A program made the position numbers and the translations under genes. A stretch of 64,000 nucleotides of DNA from Prorocentrum cordatum (taxonomy: Eukaryota > Sar > Dinophyceae > Prorocentrales > Prorocentraceae), in contig CAUYUJ010014359.1 in NCBI GenBank assembly GCA_963575745.1, forward strand, positions 77,501-141,500, in the 5' to 3' direction. The number at the start of each line of letters is the position of its first letter. The first letter of the stretch is position 1. A model generated the notes under the pieces. The model had not been told where the DNA came from and searched no databases. It worked only from the letters and a program-made list of their open reading frames with translations. Positions 1-9,006 of this stretch are shown here, piece after piece.

Positions 1-660
1 CGCGACCTTGCGGACGCGCCTGGAATTTCGTATATGTAAGCGCATTGTTTGTGCCAAACCAGGTGGCCGATCTGCGCGTGAGCGTTTGAACGCCAGTGCA
101 ACCGCAATTGCAGCCGAACGGATTTCTCGACCAAATTCTGGGTGGGAAGGTGGGATGATTGCGCGGGTGATTTGCGTTACTGAGCTTTTACCACGTAGGT
201 TGCGCCACACAGCTTCCACCACATAGTTTGCACCACGCAGATTGACATTCGCAGCGTGCACCGCAGATATTGCACCCCTCAGCCTACAGCACATAGCTTA
301 CAGCGAAAGTAGATTGCACCGCATGGCTTGCATCACGTAGCTGGCACGGCATATCTAACACCAGATAGCTTACACCACACAGCTTGCACCACACAGCTGG
401 GTTCACACATATTGCATCGCGCAACCTACACCACATAGCTTACATCATGTATGTTGCACTGTATTGCATACATCACGTAGACGCCAGATAGCTTACACCA
501 CACAGCTTGCACCACACGGCCTACGACTCATACATTGCACCTCGCAACCTTCACCACATAGCTTACACCAAGTAGTTTGCACCGCATAGCTTACAGCACG
601 TAGCTTGCACAGCATAGCTATCACCACATAGCTTGCACCACATTACTTACATACCCACAT
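1..660. repeat. Degenerate minisatellite, CACCACATAGCTT family
   Basis: From about 200 to 660 the sequence is a chain of diverged 15-20 bp units of the kind CACCACATAGCTTACA and CACCACACAGCTTGCA. Positions 1-200 are less clearly repetitive and hold only a 72-codon open frame with no recognisable product. The part from 329 onward reappears at 18650, just after the assembly gap, with a 3-bp insertion as the main difference. I see no gene here. Confidence 0.75.
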
Positions 661-1000
661 TGCAATAACTCACCGTTTTGGGGTCCACGGTGGCAAACAC
701 ATAGATACACAGCGTATGTTTGTATGTATACAAACACATAGATGCGCAGCGTATGTCTGTCGGAGGTGATGAGGTAAGATCGAAGTGAAACGGAGAGCCC
801 CCCTACCGGGAAATCGGTTTCGGTTTCGTGTTCATGCGTGCCTTGCGTGCGGGCGAAGCGAAACTGCGTGGGCGGGCGAGAAATGTCCCGCCTTTGGCTG
901 AGGCGCGGCCGGACCAAAAGTCTCCCTTCCGTCAACCGGTGCCGCGCGGTGTCCCGCCGGTGTCCCGCCGGTGTCCCGTCGGTGTCCCGATGATGATAAT
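661..1000 (+). repeat. GC-rich conserved block R, copy 1
   Basis: A block of mixed sequence runs into the first GGTGTCCCG repeats. The part from 828 to about 975 is strongly similar, in reverse complement, to about 40060-40237, and is present again at about 19152-19300. The short frame at 828 on the plus strand and the frame starting at 40237 on the minus strand give related peptides with a shared RAGEAK...RGRAR pattern. The block is therefore either a diverged dispersed repeat or a remnant of coding sequence. I do not recognise a function. Confidence 0.6.
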
Positions 1001-1055
1001 GACGATGTTGATGATGATGATGATGGCCATGGTGGTGATGATGATGGTGTCCCGG

Positions 1056-1099
<44 letters not shown>

Positions 1100-2980
1100 T
1101 TGATGATGATGTTGCTGATGATGATGGTGTCCCGATGATGGTGACGATGATGTTGATGATTCTGATGATGTAGATGATGATCGAATGAGTCGATGATGGT
1201 GAAGATGATGATGATGATGATGGTGTCCCGATGATGATGATGATGAGGTTGATGATGCTGTGGTTGATTGTGATGATGGTTATGATGATGATGATGGTGT
1301 CCCGATGATGGTAATGCTGATGATGACGATGACGATGATGATGCCCCGATGATGATGGTGATGCTGATGTTGATGATGAGGGTGATGATGAGATGATGAT
1401 GATGATTTTGATGGTGGTGGCCCGATGATGATGATGCTGATGTTGATGATGATGGTGTCCCGATGATGATGATGGTGGTGATGATGATGATGGTGTCCCG
1501 ATGATGCTGGTGTTCGATGATGATGATGTTGATGATGATGATTATGCTGTTGCTGATGATGGTGATGGTGTCCCGATGATGGTGATGTTGGTGCTGTTGT
1601 TCATGCGGGTGATGATGAGATGATGGTGATGATGGTGTTCCGATGTTGATGATGATGATGGTGTCCCGATGATGATGATGATGTTGATGATGATGATGGT
1701 GACGAGGATGGTGTCCCGATGATGGTGATGATGGTGATGATGATGGCCATGGTGGTGATGATGATGGTGTCCTGGTGATGACGATGTTGATCATGCTGAT
1801 GTTGCTGATGATGATGGTGTCCCGATGACGATTCTGTTCATGATCCTGATGATATTGATGATGATTTGATGGGAGGATTACGATGATGATGAAGATGATG
1901 GTGATGATGGTGTCCCGATGATGGTGATGATGAGGTTGATGATGATGTGGTTGTCGATGATGATGGTGATGATGATGATGGTGTCCCGATGATGATGTTG
2001 ACGATGGTGATGATGACGGTGATGGTGTTCGATGATGATGATGATGATGTTGATGATGAGGGTGACGATGAGGTGAGGGTGATTTTGATGATGGTGGCCC
2101 GGTGCTGATGATGCTGATGTTGATGATGATGATGATGGTGTCCCATTGATGATGATGTTGGTGATGATGATGGTGACGATGGTGGTGTCCCTATGATGGT
2201 GATGATGGTGATGATGATGATGGCCATGGTGTTGATGATGATGGTGTCCTGGTGATGATGATGTTGATCATGCTGATGTTGCTGACGATGATGGTGTCCC
2301 GATGATGATTCTGTTCATGATCCTGACGATATTGATGATGATGATGATATGATAGGATGATTCTGATGATGATGAAGATGGTGATGATGGTGTCCCGATG
2401 ATGGAGATGATGAGGTTGATGATGATGTGGTTGTTGATGATGATGCTGATGATGATGATGATGGTGTCCCGGTGATGATGATGTTGACGATGGTGATGAT
2501 GACGGTGATGGTGTTCGATGATGATGATGTTGATGATGAGGGTGACGATGAGGTGATGATGATTTTGATGGTGGTGGCCCGGTGCTGATGATGCTGATGT
2601 TGATGATGATGGTGTCCCGATGATGATGATTGTGATGATGACGGTATCGATGATGATGGTGTAACGATGATGATGTTGATGATGATGGTGTTGCTGATGA
2701 TGATGGTGTCCCGATGGTGATGATGTTGACGATGTTGTTCATGATGATGATGAGATGGTGTTGGTGATGATGATGATGGTTTTGTTCCGCTGATGGTGAT
2801 GATGATGGTGCCCCGATGATGATGTTGATGATGATGATGACCATGATGGTTGGCCGACGGTGATGATGGTGATGATGATGTTGATGATTATGGTGATGAG
2901 GTGATGATGATGATGACTGTTTCTCGATGGTGGTGGTGATGATGTTGATGACGTTGATGACGATGCTGTCGATGATGATG
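950..2980. repeat. GAT/GGTGTCCCG compound array, copy 1
   Basis: About 2 kb of degenerate GAT (ATG, TGA) trinucleotides is interrupted every 30-80 bp by the short string GGTGTCCCG or a variant. The array starts from pure GGTGTCCCG-type repeats at about 945-990, so the GAT tracts seem to have expanded between units of an older repeat. Long open frames exist on the minus strand (rich in His, Ile and Ser), but they are products of the triplet composition and are not called as genes. Copy 2 (19274-21304) keeps the same length, with no net indel. Confidence 0.9.
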
Positions 2981-3240
2981 ATGACGTTGATTGTGAGATC
3001 GATTGTGGTATCGATAGTGGTATCGATGGTGGTAACGAATGTGAGACTGATTGTGAGATCGATCGTGAGATCGATAGTGAGATCAATTGTGAGTTCGATA
3101 GTCATATCGATTGTGAGATCGATCAAATAAAATAGATCGAGTGATACCGATTATGAGATCGATCGGGTGAGACTGATCGAGCGAGACTGATAGTGAGATC
3201 GGTAGTAAGATCGATAGTGAGACCGATCGGGTGAGACGTT
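2981..3240. repeat. ATCGAT satellite, copy 1
   Basis: Units of about 12 bp such as GTGAGATCGATA are repeated about twenty times. The same family occurs in the opposite orientation (TATCGATCTCAC) at about 39515-39960. Confidence 0.85.
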
Positions 3241-3635
3241 GGTTTCTCCCCCCCGAACCTCACCCGAAGCGTGGTTGTATAGGAATGTATGTGTGTGTAT
3301 ATATATATACATACATACATACATATACACCTATACGGCCACCCTGCGGGTGATAAGGCGGTTGGGGGGGAGGGGGACCAGCAATCGGCAACAGTGGTGA
3401 TTGTTGCGTTGCCGCTCGCTCTTGGGAGCCTTGGTGCCGAGTTGTTTACGTCATCCTTCGCTCTTGGGCGCCTTGGTATCATTCCCCCCCCCTGGAAACC
3501 AACGAAATACGAGTTTTTTACCTAACAGCGAAGACTGATAGGTTTCTAGTAGTGTCAAAAGAGCTCACAGATCACTCCACAGGGGGGTCCGGGCAGGTGT
3601 TGGGGCGTTTCCGGGCGGCATGAGCCGGGCTCGTT
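3241..3635. other. No gene seen; short TATA/CATA microsatellite
   Basis: This stretch holds a TATATA/CATACATA microsatellite at about 3297-3330, homopolymer C runs and otherwise unremarkable sequence. No supported gene was found. Confidence 0.6.
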
Positions 3636-4066
3636 TTTCACCAACAGTCACACACTTCGTGCTCTTCGCCTTCCCAGAACTCCATTCCCAGGCCACATTC
3701 TGGGGGGCCGGATGCAACAGTCACACACAAAGTGCTCTTCGACATCCCAGAACGCCATTCCCGGGCCACATTCTGGGGGGCCGGATGCAACAGTCACACA
3801 CTTCGTGCTCTTCGAGTTCCCAGAACGCCATTCCCGGGCCACATTTTGGATGCCCGGAGCCAACTGTAGGCCACTTCGTGCTCTTCGATTTCCCAGAACT
3901 CCATTCCCGGGCCACATTTTGAATGCCCGGAGCCAACTGTAGGCCACTTCGTGCTCTTCGAGTTCCCAGAACTCCATTCCCGGGCCACATTTTGAATGCC
4001 CGTAGCCAACTGTAGGCAACTTCGTGCTCTTCGACTTCCCAAAACTCCCATTCCTGGGCTACATTT
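3636..4066. repeat. 73-bp tandem repeat, six units, copy 1
   Basis: The string GTGCTCTTCG occurs at 3659, 3732, 3805, 3878, 3951 and 4024, an exact 73-bp period. Each unit carries CCCAGAAC, CATTCCCGGGCCACATT and a variable end. Because 73 is not a multiple of three, overlapping short open frames arise in several frames; none is called as a gene. Confidence 0.9.
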
Positions 4067-4074
4067 TCAGCAGG

Positions 4075-4975
4075 GGCAAGAGCACGACGAGGGGGAGGAC
4101 GAGCAAGACCAGGAGGACGAGGACGAGCAGGAGCAGGACGAGGAGCAGGAGGAGCAGGAGAAGAAGGACGAGCAGGAGGAGGAGGAGGACGAGCAGGAGG
4201 AGGAGGACGACCAGGAGGAGGAGGACGACCAGGAAGAGGAGGAGGAGAGGAGGAGGGGAGGGGGAGGAGTACCAGGAGGAGGAGGAGGAGGAGGAGGAGG
4301 AGGAGGAGGAGGAGGAGGAGGAGGAGGAGGAGGAGGAGGATGAGGACGAGAGGAGGAGGAGGAGGACGAGGAGGAGGAGGAGGAGGAGGAGGAGGAGGGG
4401 AGGGGTGGAGGAGCCAGGAGGAGAGAGAGGACCACCAGGAGGAGGAGGAGGAGGAGGAGGAGGAGGAGGAGGAGGAGTAGGAGAGAGAACATCACGAGGA
4501 GGAGGACGAGCAAGACGAGGAGGACGAGAACGAGGGCGACCAGGAAGAGGAGGAGAGAGGAGGAGGAGGGGAGGGGGAGGACTACCAGGAGGAGGATGAG
4601 GAAGAGGAGGAGAAGGAGGGGAGGAGGAGGAGGAGAGGAGGAGGAGAGGAGGAGGAGGAGGAGGACGAGGAGGAGGAGGGGGGGGGAGAGCACCAGGAGG
4701 AGGAGAACGAGGACCACCAGGAGGAGGAGGAGGAGGAGGAGGAGGAGGAGGAGGAGGAGCACCAGGAGGAGGAGGACGAGCAAGACGAGGACGACGAGAA
4801 CGAGGACGAGCAAGAGGAAGAGGAGGAGGAGGAGGAGGAGGAGGAGGAGGAGCAGGAGAAAGAGGAGGAGGAGGAGGAGGAGGAGGAGGAGGAGGAGCAG
4901 GAGAAAGAAGACGAGCAGGAGGAGGACGAGGACGAGCAGGAGGAGGAGGAGGAGGACGAACAGGAGGGGAGGGCG
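4075..4975. repeat. Polypurine GAG/GAC array, copy 1
   Basis: About 900 bp is almost purely purine on the plus strand, made of GAG, GGA and GAC triplets with occasional CAG. Such long mirror-symmetric purine tracts are known to form triplex (H-DNA) and to slip. Internal order differs strongly from the copy-2 array (22399-23335), unlike the rest of the unit. Open frames across it (poly-Arg/Glu, poly-Pro/Leu) are artefacts. Confidence 0.9.
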
Positions 4976-5023
4976 GCCGGCTGCCCCGAGTCGTGCGCAC
5001 AAGGGCTCTGAGGAAGGCTCCCA

Positions 5024-5371
5024 AAGCTCGAGACGCTTTGAATACTTTGTAGTTTCCTCGTAGCTTCCTTTCCATGCCTTTGTAGCTTCCACGCACTCCT
5101 GCGTCGCCAAGTTTCTTCTTGCAGCGTCCTTGTCGTGTCGCGGGGTGCGTTTGCGTCACTTCGGTGTTGCTGCGCCTTGAGACGTGTCTCTGCGCTCCCT
5201 AAGCTCGAGACGCTTTGAATACTTTGTAGTTTCCTCGTAGCTTCCTTTCCATGCCTTTGTAGCTTCCACGCACTCCTGCGTCGCCGAGTTTCTTCTTGCA
5301 GCGTCCTTGTCGTGTCGCGGGGTGCGTTTGCGTCACTTCGGTGTTGCTGCGCCTTGAGACGTGTCTCTGCT
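5024..5371. repeat. 177-bp direct duplication, copy 1
   Basis: The sequence starting AAGCTCGAGACGCTTTG at 5024 is repeated at 5201 with only a few differences, a 177-bp period. Shorter related units (GCAGCGTCCT, TCCAGCGTC) continue to about 5560. Confidence 0.85.
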
Positions 5372-6395
5372 GCTTCTTCGTCCCATCGGGGAGTCCAGCG
5401 TCACCGAATTTGTTCCAGTATTGTGCTTGTCGTTCCAGGTCGTGCGTACGCGCGCAGAATGTTTCTCTGCAGCGTCCTCGTCGCATCAGGATGTCCAGCG
5501 TCGCAGAATGCATCCTTGTAGCGCCTCTTCTTCCAGGGCGACGTGGTCCTGAGTCGCCGCGGACGACTCGCCGCGGACGGTTCCATTCGATTCCACGGGC
5601 GATCGTGCGCATGTAGTTTGCCACGCGCCTGCGCGCGCGGAGAGGGCCTGGGCGCCCTGTCGCCTGCGGGCGACCGCGCGGGTTAGTCCCCGCAAAAGCC
5701 AAAGAGGGCATTTCCACACGCCGGGGAAAGCCTAAAAGGGCTTTCGTCTGCCTGATCCTCCCCCCCTCTTTCCTTCTCTTCTTTCATCGAAGTCAGAACC
5801 CCCGCCCCCTATGACGTCCTCCGCTGGCCTGGGTGGTCTACTCAGGTCGCGGAGGGGGATAGGGGGGGGGTCGTTGCCACGGCTGGTGCCTCGATTTCAC
5901 GACGGGGAGGGGGGGGTGCACCGTTCCCTCGGATGGGCACATCCCCCCCTCCAAGGGCCTCCGAGCCCTCCCTCTCCGTCCTTTTCTTCTCCCTTATCCT
6001 TCCCTCCCTCGCGGTTTTCGAAGCCTTTGGCGTCTCCGCCCACCACAGCGGGGATCTCGACCCCCCAATGGGATTCGTGGAGCGGGGGGGGCCTTGAGAA
6101 GCGAAACATTTCTTGGGGCGGGGCCACACAGCACACACATCACATCCATCGAGTCACGCACACATACAGCAACACGCTTTCTCGACTCCACAGGGGGGGT
6201 GCTTCGTGGAGGCATCACTTGTAACTTTGCAATTCTGTAATCATTGCCGTTCTGGTTCAAAGAACTTGGATTGCAGGAGTTCGCGGCAAAAGCGAGCCTT
6301 GTCCGCATCCGCTCAACCAGTCTCACCGTGCCGTGCACGGTGCTTCTCAGCCTGTGTCACTGTGCGCTCCACGGTGATCCTCCGGGTGAGCTACC
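5372..6395 (+). promoter_or_regulatory. Leader region upstream of the RPA-like gene, copy 1
   Basis: About 1 kb with no supported gene. It contains pyrimidine-rich stretches (5755-5810, 5940-6010), G runs, and a degenerate match (14 of 21 defined positions) to the dinoflagellate spliced-leader sequence at 6240-6261, 135 bp before the start codon. One copy of the GGTGCTTCTCAGCCTG motif lies at 6339. The start at 6396 sits in ACCATGG, a good eukaryotic initiation context. A regulatory role for the rest is only assumed from position. Confidence 0.35.
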
Positions 6396-8288
6396 ATGGC
6401 TGCTGCTGCAGAACAGCCGACGTCTCCACTGGGTTTTCTCACGAAGAGCAGCGCCAAAACCCAAGACTTCCTTGTCCGAGTATACAAGCCCAGGGAGATC
6501 AAGTACTCGTACAAGAGCAGGAACAATGGCCAGCTAGTCCATGCAAACCGATTCACATGCATTCTGCTTGGCACAGACTCAGAGCACTATTGTGAGGCCA
6601 TCCTCAAAGGAACTCCAGCAGAAGTCCAAGCTGCTCTGAAAAAGTTCCCTCCGATGACGGCGTGGAAACTCTCCAGCGTCGGCCTGGACAGTCGGCAGCA
6701 GGACGCTTTTGTGCATGCGTCTGTTCGTGTCGTGGTCGACCTCAAGCGCACAACCTGCAGTCCAGTGCTCAAAAGCTCTCCGGAGGAGACCTCCTTGGCA
6801 TCGGCGCCGGCTCCAGCGACTACAGTGGCAGACATGATGAACATCAAATCGCAGCGTTGCTTCGATGTCATGGCTGTGGTTCATTCTGTTTCAGAAACCC
6901 GCATTCCCGCTGGCCACCCTCCAGTGGCAAGTGTACATCTGGTCGACGGCACACAGACGAGTAACTCCAAGACAGCGGAGGCTGTGATTGCAGTCTGGGG
7001 ATCCACCAACATAGAGCTTTGTCGCTCTCACAAAGGACAACCGCTGCTGTTTCTCAACGTGGCGGGCAAATTCGACGGCAAACTGGAGCTGAACTTGTCG
7101 CAAGATCGCGTGGTGGATTCCGCATGCTCTTGTCCCAGAATGACTCAACTACACGACTTAGCAGCCACTCAAGACTTCGCGATGGACCGGGAGCAGCTGA
7201 CCACCGCTCATGCGGGTACTTGGGATCCAGACCAGGCTTCGCAGATTCTCACCGGAGAAGCACTCCTCTCCTGCTGTGCCTTTTTGGCTATGGCGTCGGA
7301 TGATCCGAATGCAAACTTGCCACTCTTGTTGCAGGTCAATGGGATGAGGCTTGAGGAACCGGAGCCAGCCGACTCTGTGGTGGAGAACACAGGCGAGCGC
7401 GTGTTCTTTACGACTACTGCTCGTGATTTCAGTGGCTCGTGCAAAGTCGGCGTATCACAAGCGGCAGCCTTCGCCTTGACTGGCATTGACAGCATGCAAG
7501 AATTCAAAAAAGTTCACGACGAGAAAGCTATCTCCTTCCCTCCACTGAGCAATTGTCGCATCATACGACGCGTGCGCAATGTGGCTGCGAATGCACAGGA
7601 TGACACACCTCAACGGACTTTCGTCAACACGACTGTGGTGGCCGTTTCACCGCTTCAGATATCGCACGCCCCGAATACGTCTTACAATGTCGTCTTGGAG
7701 ATCCTGAAGCAGTGCCGCGAGAGCCAGGATGCAATGCTCGCGGCACAGCTCTCTGAGATACGGTCTTGCCCCTTCTACGGCATGCGCGTGCAGTACTCAC
7801 CAGCGGGTGGAGGGGGTGACGCTTCTCAGCTTACCCGGAACTGCCACTTGGCAGTCGTTCTCGTTCGTACCACGCAGAAGTCTCGGTGCGTATCCACTGC
7901 GGCTGGCTTCGTCGTGTCCACATCAGGTGTCACGGACGCTTCTGACGGTGAGTCTTCCCACTCAGTGACGATTCACGGACGCTGCTCAGTTGACAACTTG
8001 CTCTCGTTCAAAATGGATCCGCCCAACCGAGCGAAGCACAGAGTCTGCTTGTTGCTCATTACTGGCTGTTCAAAAGACGGCATGACGGTGCACAGCGTGA
8101 CCCACATTGACGACTCCGTCGTGTCTGAGGCGCAGTACTTCATTAAAAAATTGAGAACACTGGGGATGCGCACAGAGCTTCAGCAATCAGGCGAGCATAA
8201 GCGGATGAATGAGTGGAGCACGACGCCGGAATCCGCCAAGAAGTGCCGCATTCTTGAAAGCCACCCCTCAGGAGAAAGCTTGAGGTGA
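6396..8288 (+). CDS. RPA-like single-stranded-DNA-binding protein of a Helitron, copy 1
   Basis: A 630-residue protein. Residues ~22-115 and ~148-235 each look like an OB fold. The second has the RPA-type run FDVMAVVHSV, then VHLVDGT, then AVIAVWG and a GQPLLFLNVAG strand. Tandem OB folds are the core of RPA70, and Helitrons of plants and several other eukaryotes carry RPA-like genes beside Rep/helicase; this neighbourhood fits that pattern. The likely role is to coat the displaced strand during rolling-circle transposition (inference). The ATG is in strong context and follows in-frame stops. It ends in a perfect hairpin covering the stop codon, and a strong splice donor (GAG|GTGAGC at 8285) overlaps the stop, so splicing to the downstream gene is possible. 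It differs from copy 2 by four substitutions noticed: Ala/Thr, Ile/Thr, Ser/Pro and Arg/His. Confidence 0.7.
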   Translation: MAAAAEQPTSPLGFLTKSSAKTQDFLVRVYKPREIKYSYKSRNNGQLVHANRFTCILLGTDSEHYCEAILKGTPAEVQAALKKFPPMTAWKLSSVGLDSRQQDAFVHASVRVVVDLKRTTCSPVLKSSPEETSLASAPAPATTVADMMNIKSQRCFDVMAVVHSVSETRIPAGHPPVASVHLVDGTQTSNSKTAEAVIAVWGSTNIELCRSHKGQPLLFLNVAGKFDGKLELNLSQDRVVDSACSCPRMTQLHDLAATQDFAMDREQLTTAHAGTWDPDQASQILTGEALLSCCAFLAMASDDPNANLPLLLQVNGMRLEEPEPADSVVENTGERVFFTTTARDFSGSCKVGVSQAAAFALTGIDSMQEFKKVHDEKAISFPPLSNCRIIRRVRNVAANAQDDTPQRTFVNTTVVAVSPLQISHAPNTSYNVVLEILKQCRESQDAMLAAQLSEIRSCPFYGMRVQYSPAGGGGDASQLTRNCHLAVVLVRTTQKSRCVSTAAGFVVSTSGVTDASDGESSHSVTIHGRCSVDNLLSFKMDPPNRAKHRVCLLLITGCSKDGMTVHSVTHIDDSVVSEAQYFIKKLRTLGMRTELQQSGEHKRMNEWSTTPESAKKCRILESHPSGESLR

Positions 8289-8299
8289 GCTTTCTCCTG
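8269..8299 (+). promoter_or_regulatory. Perfect 12-bp stem hairpin over the RPA-like stop codon, copy 1
   Basis: CAGGAGAAAGCT (8269-8280) and AGCTTTCTCCTG (8288-8299) are exact inverted repeats around a 7-nt loop. The TGA stop is 8286-8288, and the splice-donor-like GAG|GTGAGC lies across the loop and the 3' arm. It could be an RNA processing signal, the trace of a foldback insertion, or a way to hide the donor. It is identical in copy 2. Confidence 0.7.
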
Positions 8300-9006
8300 T
8301 CTTGTCAGCGATGCTTCTCAGCTTTCTGGACATGGCAAGCATCTTTGTCTTGCGCCTTGCGGGATGCCAACTAGGTTTGCCTCAAACATATCGTTTGGTA
8401 GTTTCGTTGTTTATGCGGTGCTTTTCAGCCTGCACTATTTACTGTTGTGGCGTCTGGTGCACGAATAGTGTTTGCGGCCTGCATTCCTCCTCAGCCTGCC
8501 CTGGCTCCCTTGAGAGTGCCTGCGCAGAGTTTCGGTCTGTGCTCACGTTGCCCAACGGATTCATTCACCTTCGCCCGCGGTGCTTCTCAGCCTGCACTTC
8601 CTTTGCTACAAGTGCCTGTTCTGCAGTCGTTCACAGTGTCTCGTTTACAGAGAATTTCGGTGTTTGAAAAACAAAACAATTCTGCATGTGTTTCTGTGGA
8701 ATCTGAATCAGGTCATGGCCGGGCTTCATTGCAAGACAACCCCCATGTTCGTAGCAGTGTCGAAATCAGACGTCGTTGAGTTATAAAAGCGTTGATAGCA
8801 GTGTCTCGTTTTCAAACGCCTCATTGTATATCAACTCTGGCTGTGCCTCATTTCAAGACACCTTCCATGTGCGTAGCAGTGTCGGTATCAGAGGTTCCTC
8901 CACAACGAATTTCCCTCATCACCATCATCATGATCAAGTTATCCCTAGCCATGTTGCCTCGAGCTATCCTTACAAAGGAACTTTCCAGCACCCACTGTAC
9001 ACAGTA
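8300..9006 (+). other. Inter-gene region of the Helitron, copy 1
   Basis: About 700 bp between the two Helitron genes. It holds GGTGCTTCTCAGCCTGC-type motifs at 8417 and 8579 plus weaker ones at 8309 and 8485. It also holds single units of the minisatellite found in the downstream intron (GTTGATAGCAGTGTCTCGTTT-like at 8791, partial ones at 8633, 8750 and 8869). The downstream frame stays open upstream to about 8755. This region could be an intron joining the two genes, or a 5' untranslated region; the sequence alone does not decide. Confidence 0.5.

Noticed and set aside
832-1794. His-rich open frame on the minus strand
   Set aside because: Poly-His/Ile/Ser arises from the GAT repeat and is identical in type in every such array.
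4059-5159. Pro/Leu-rich frames opposite the GAG array
   Set aside because: Triplet-array artefact; it differs completely between the two copies.
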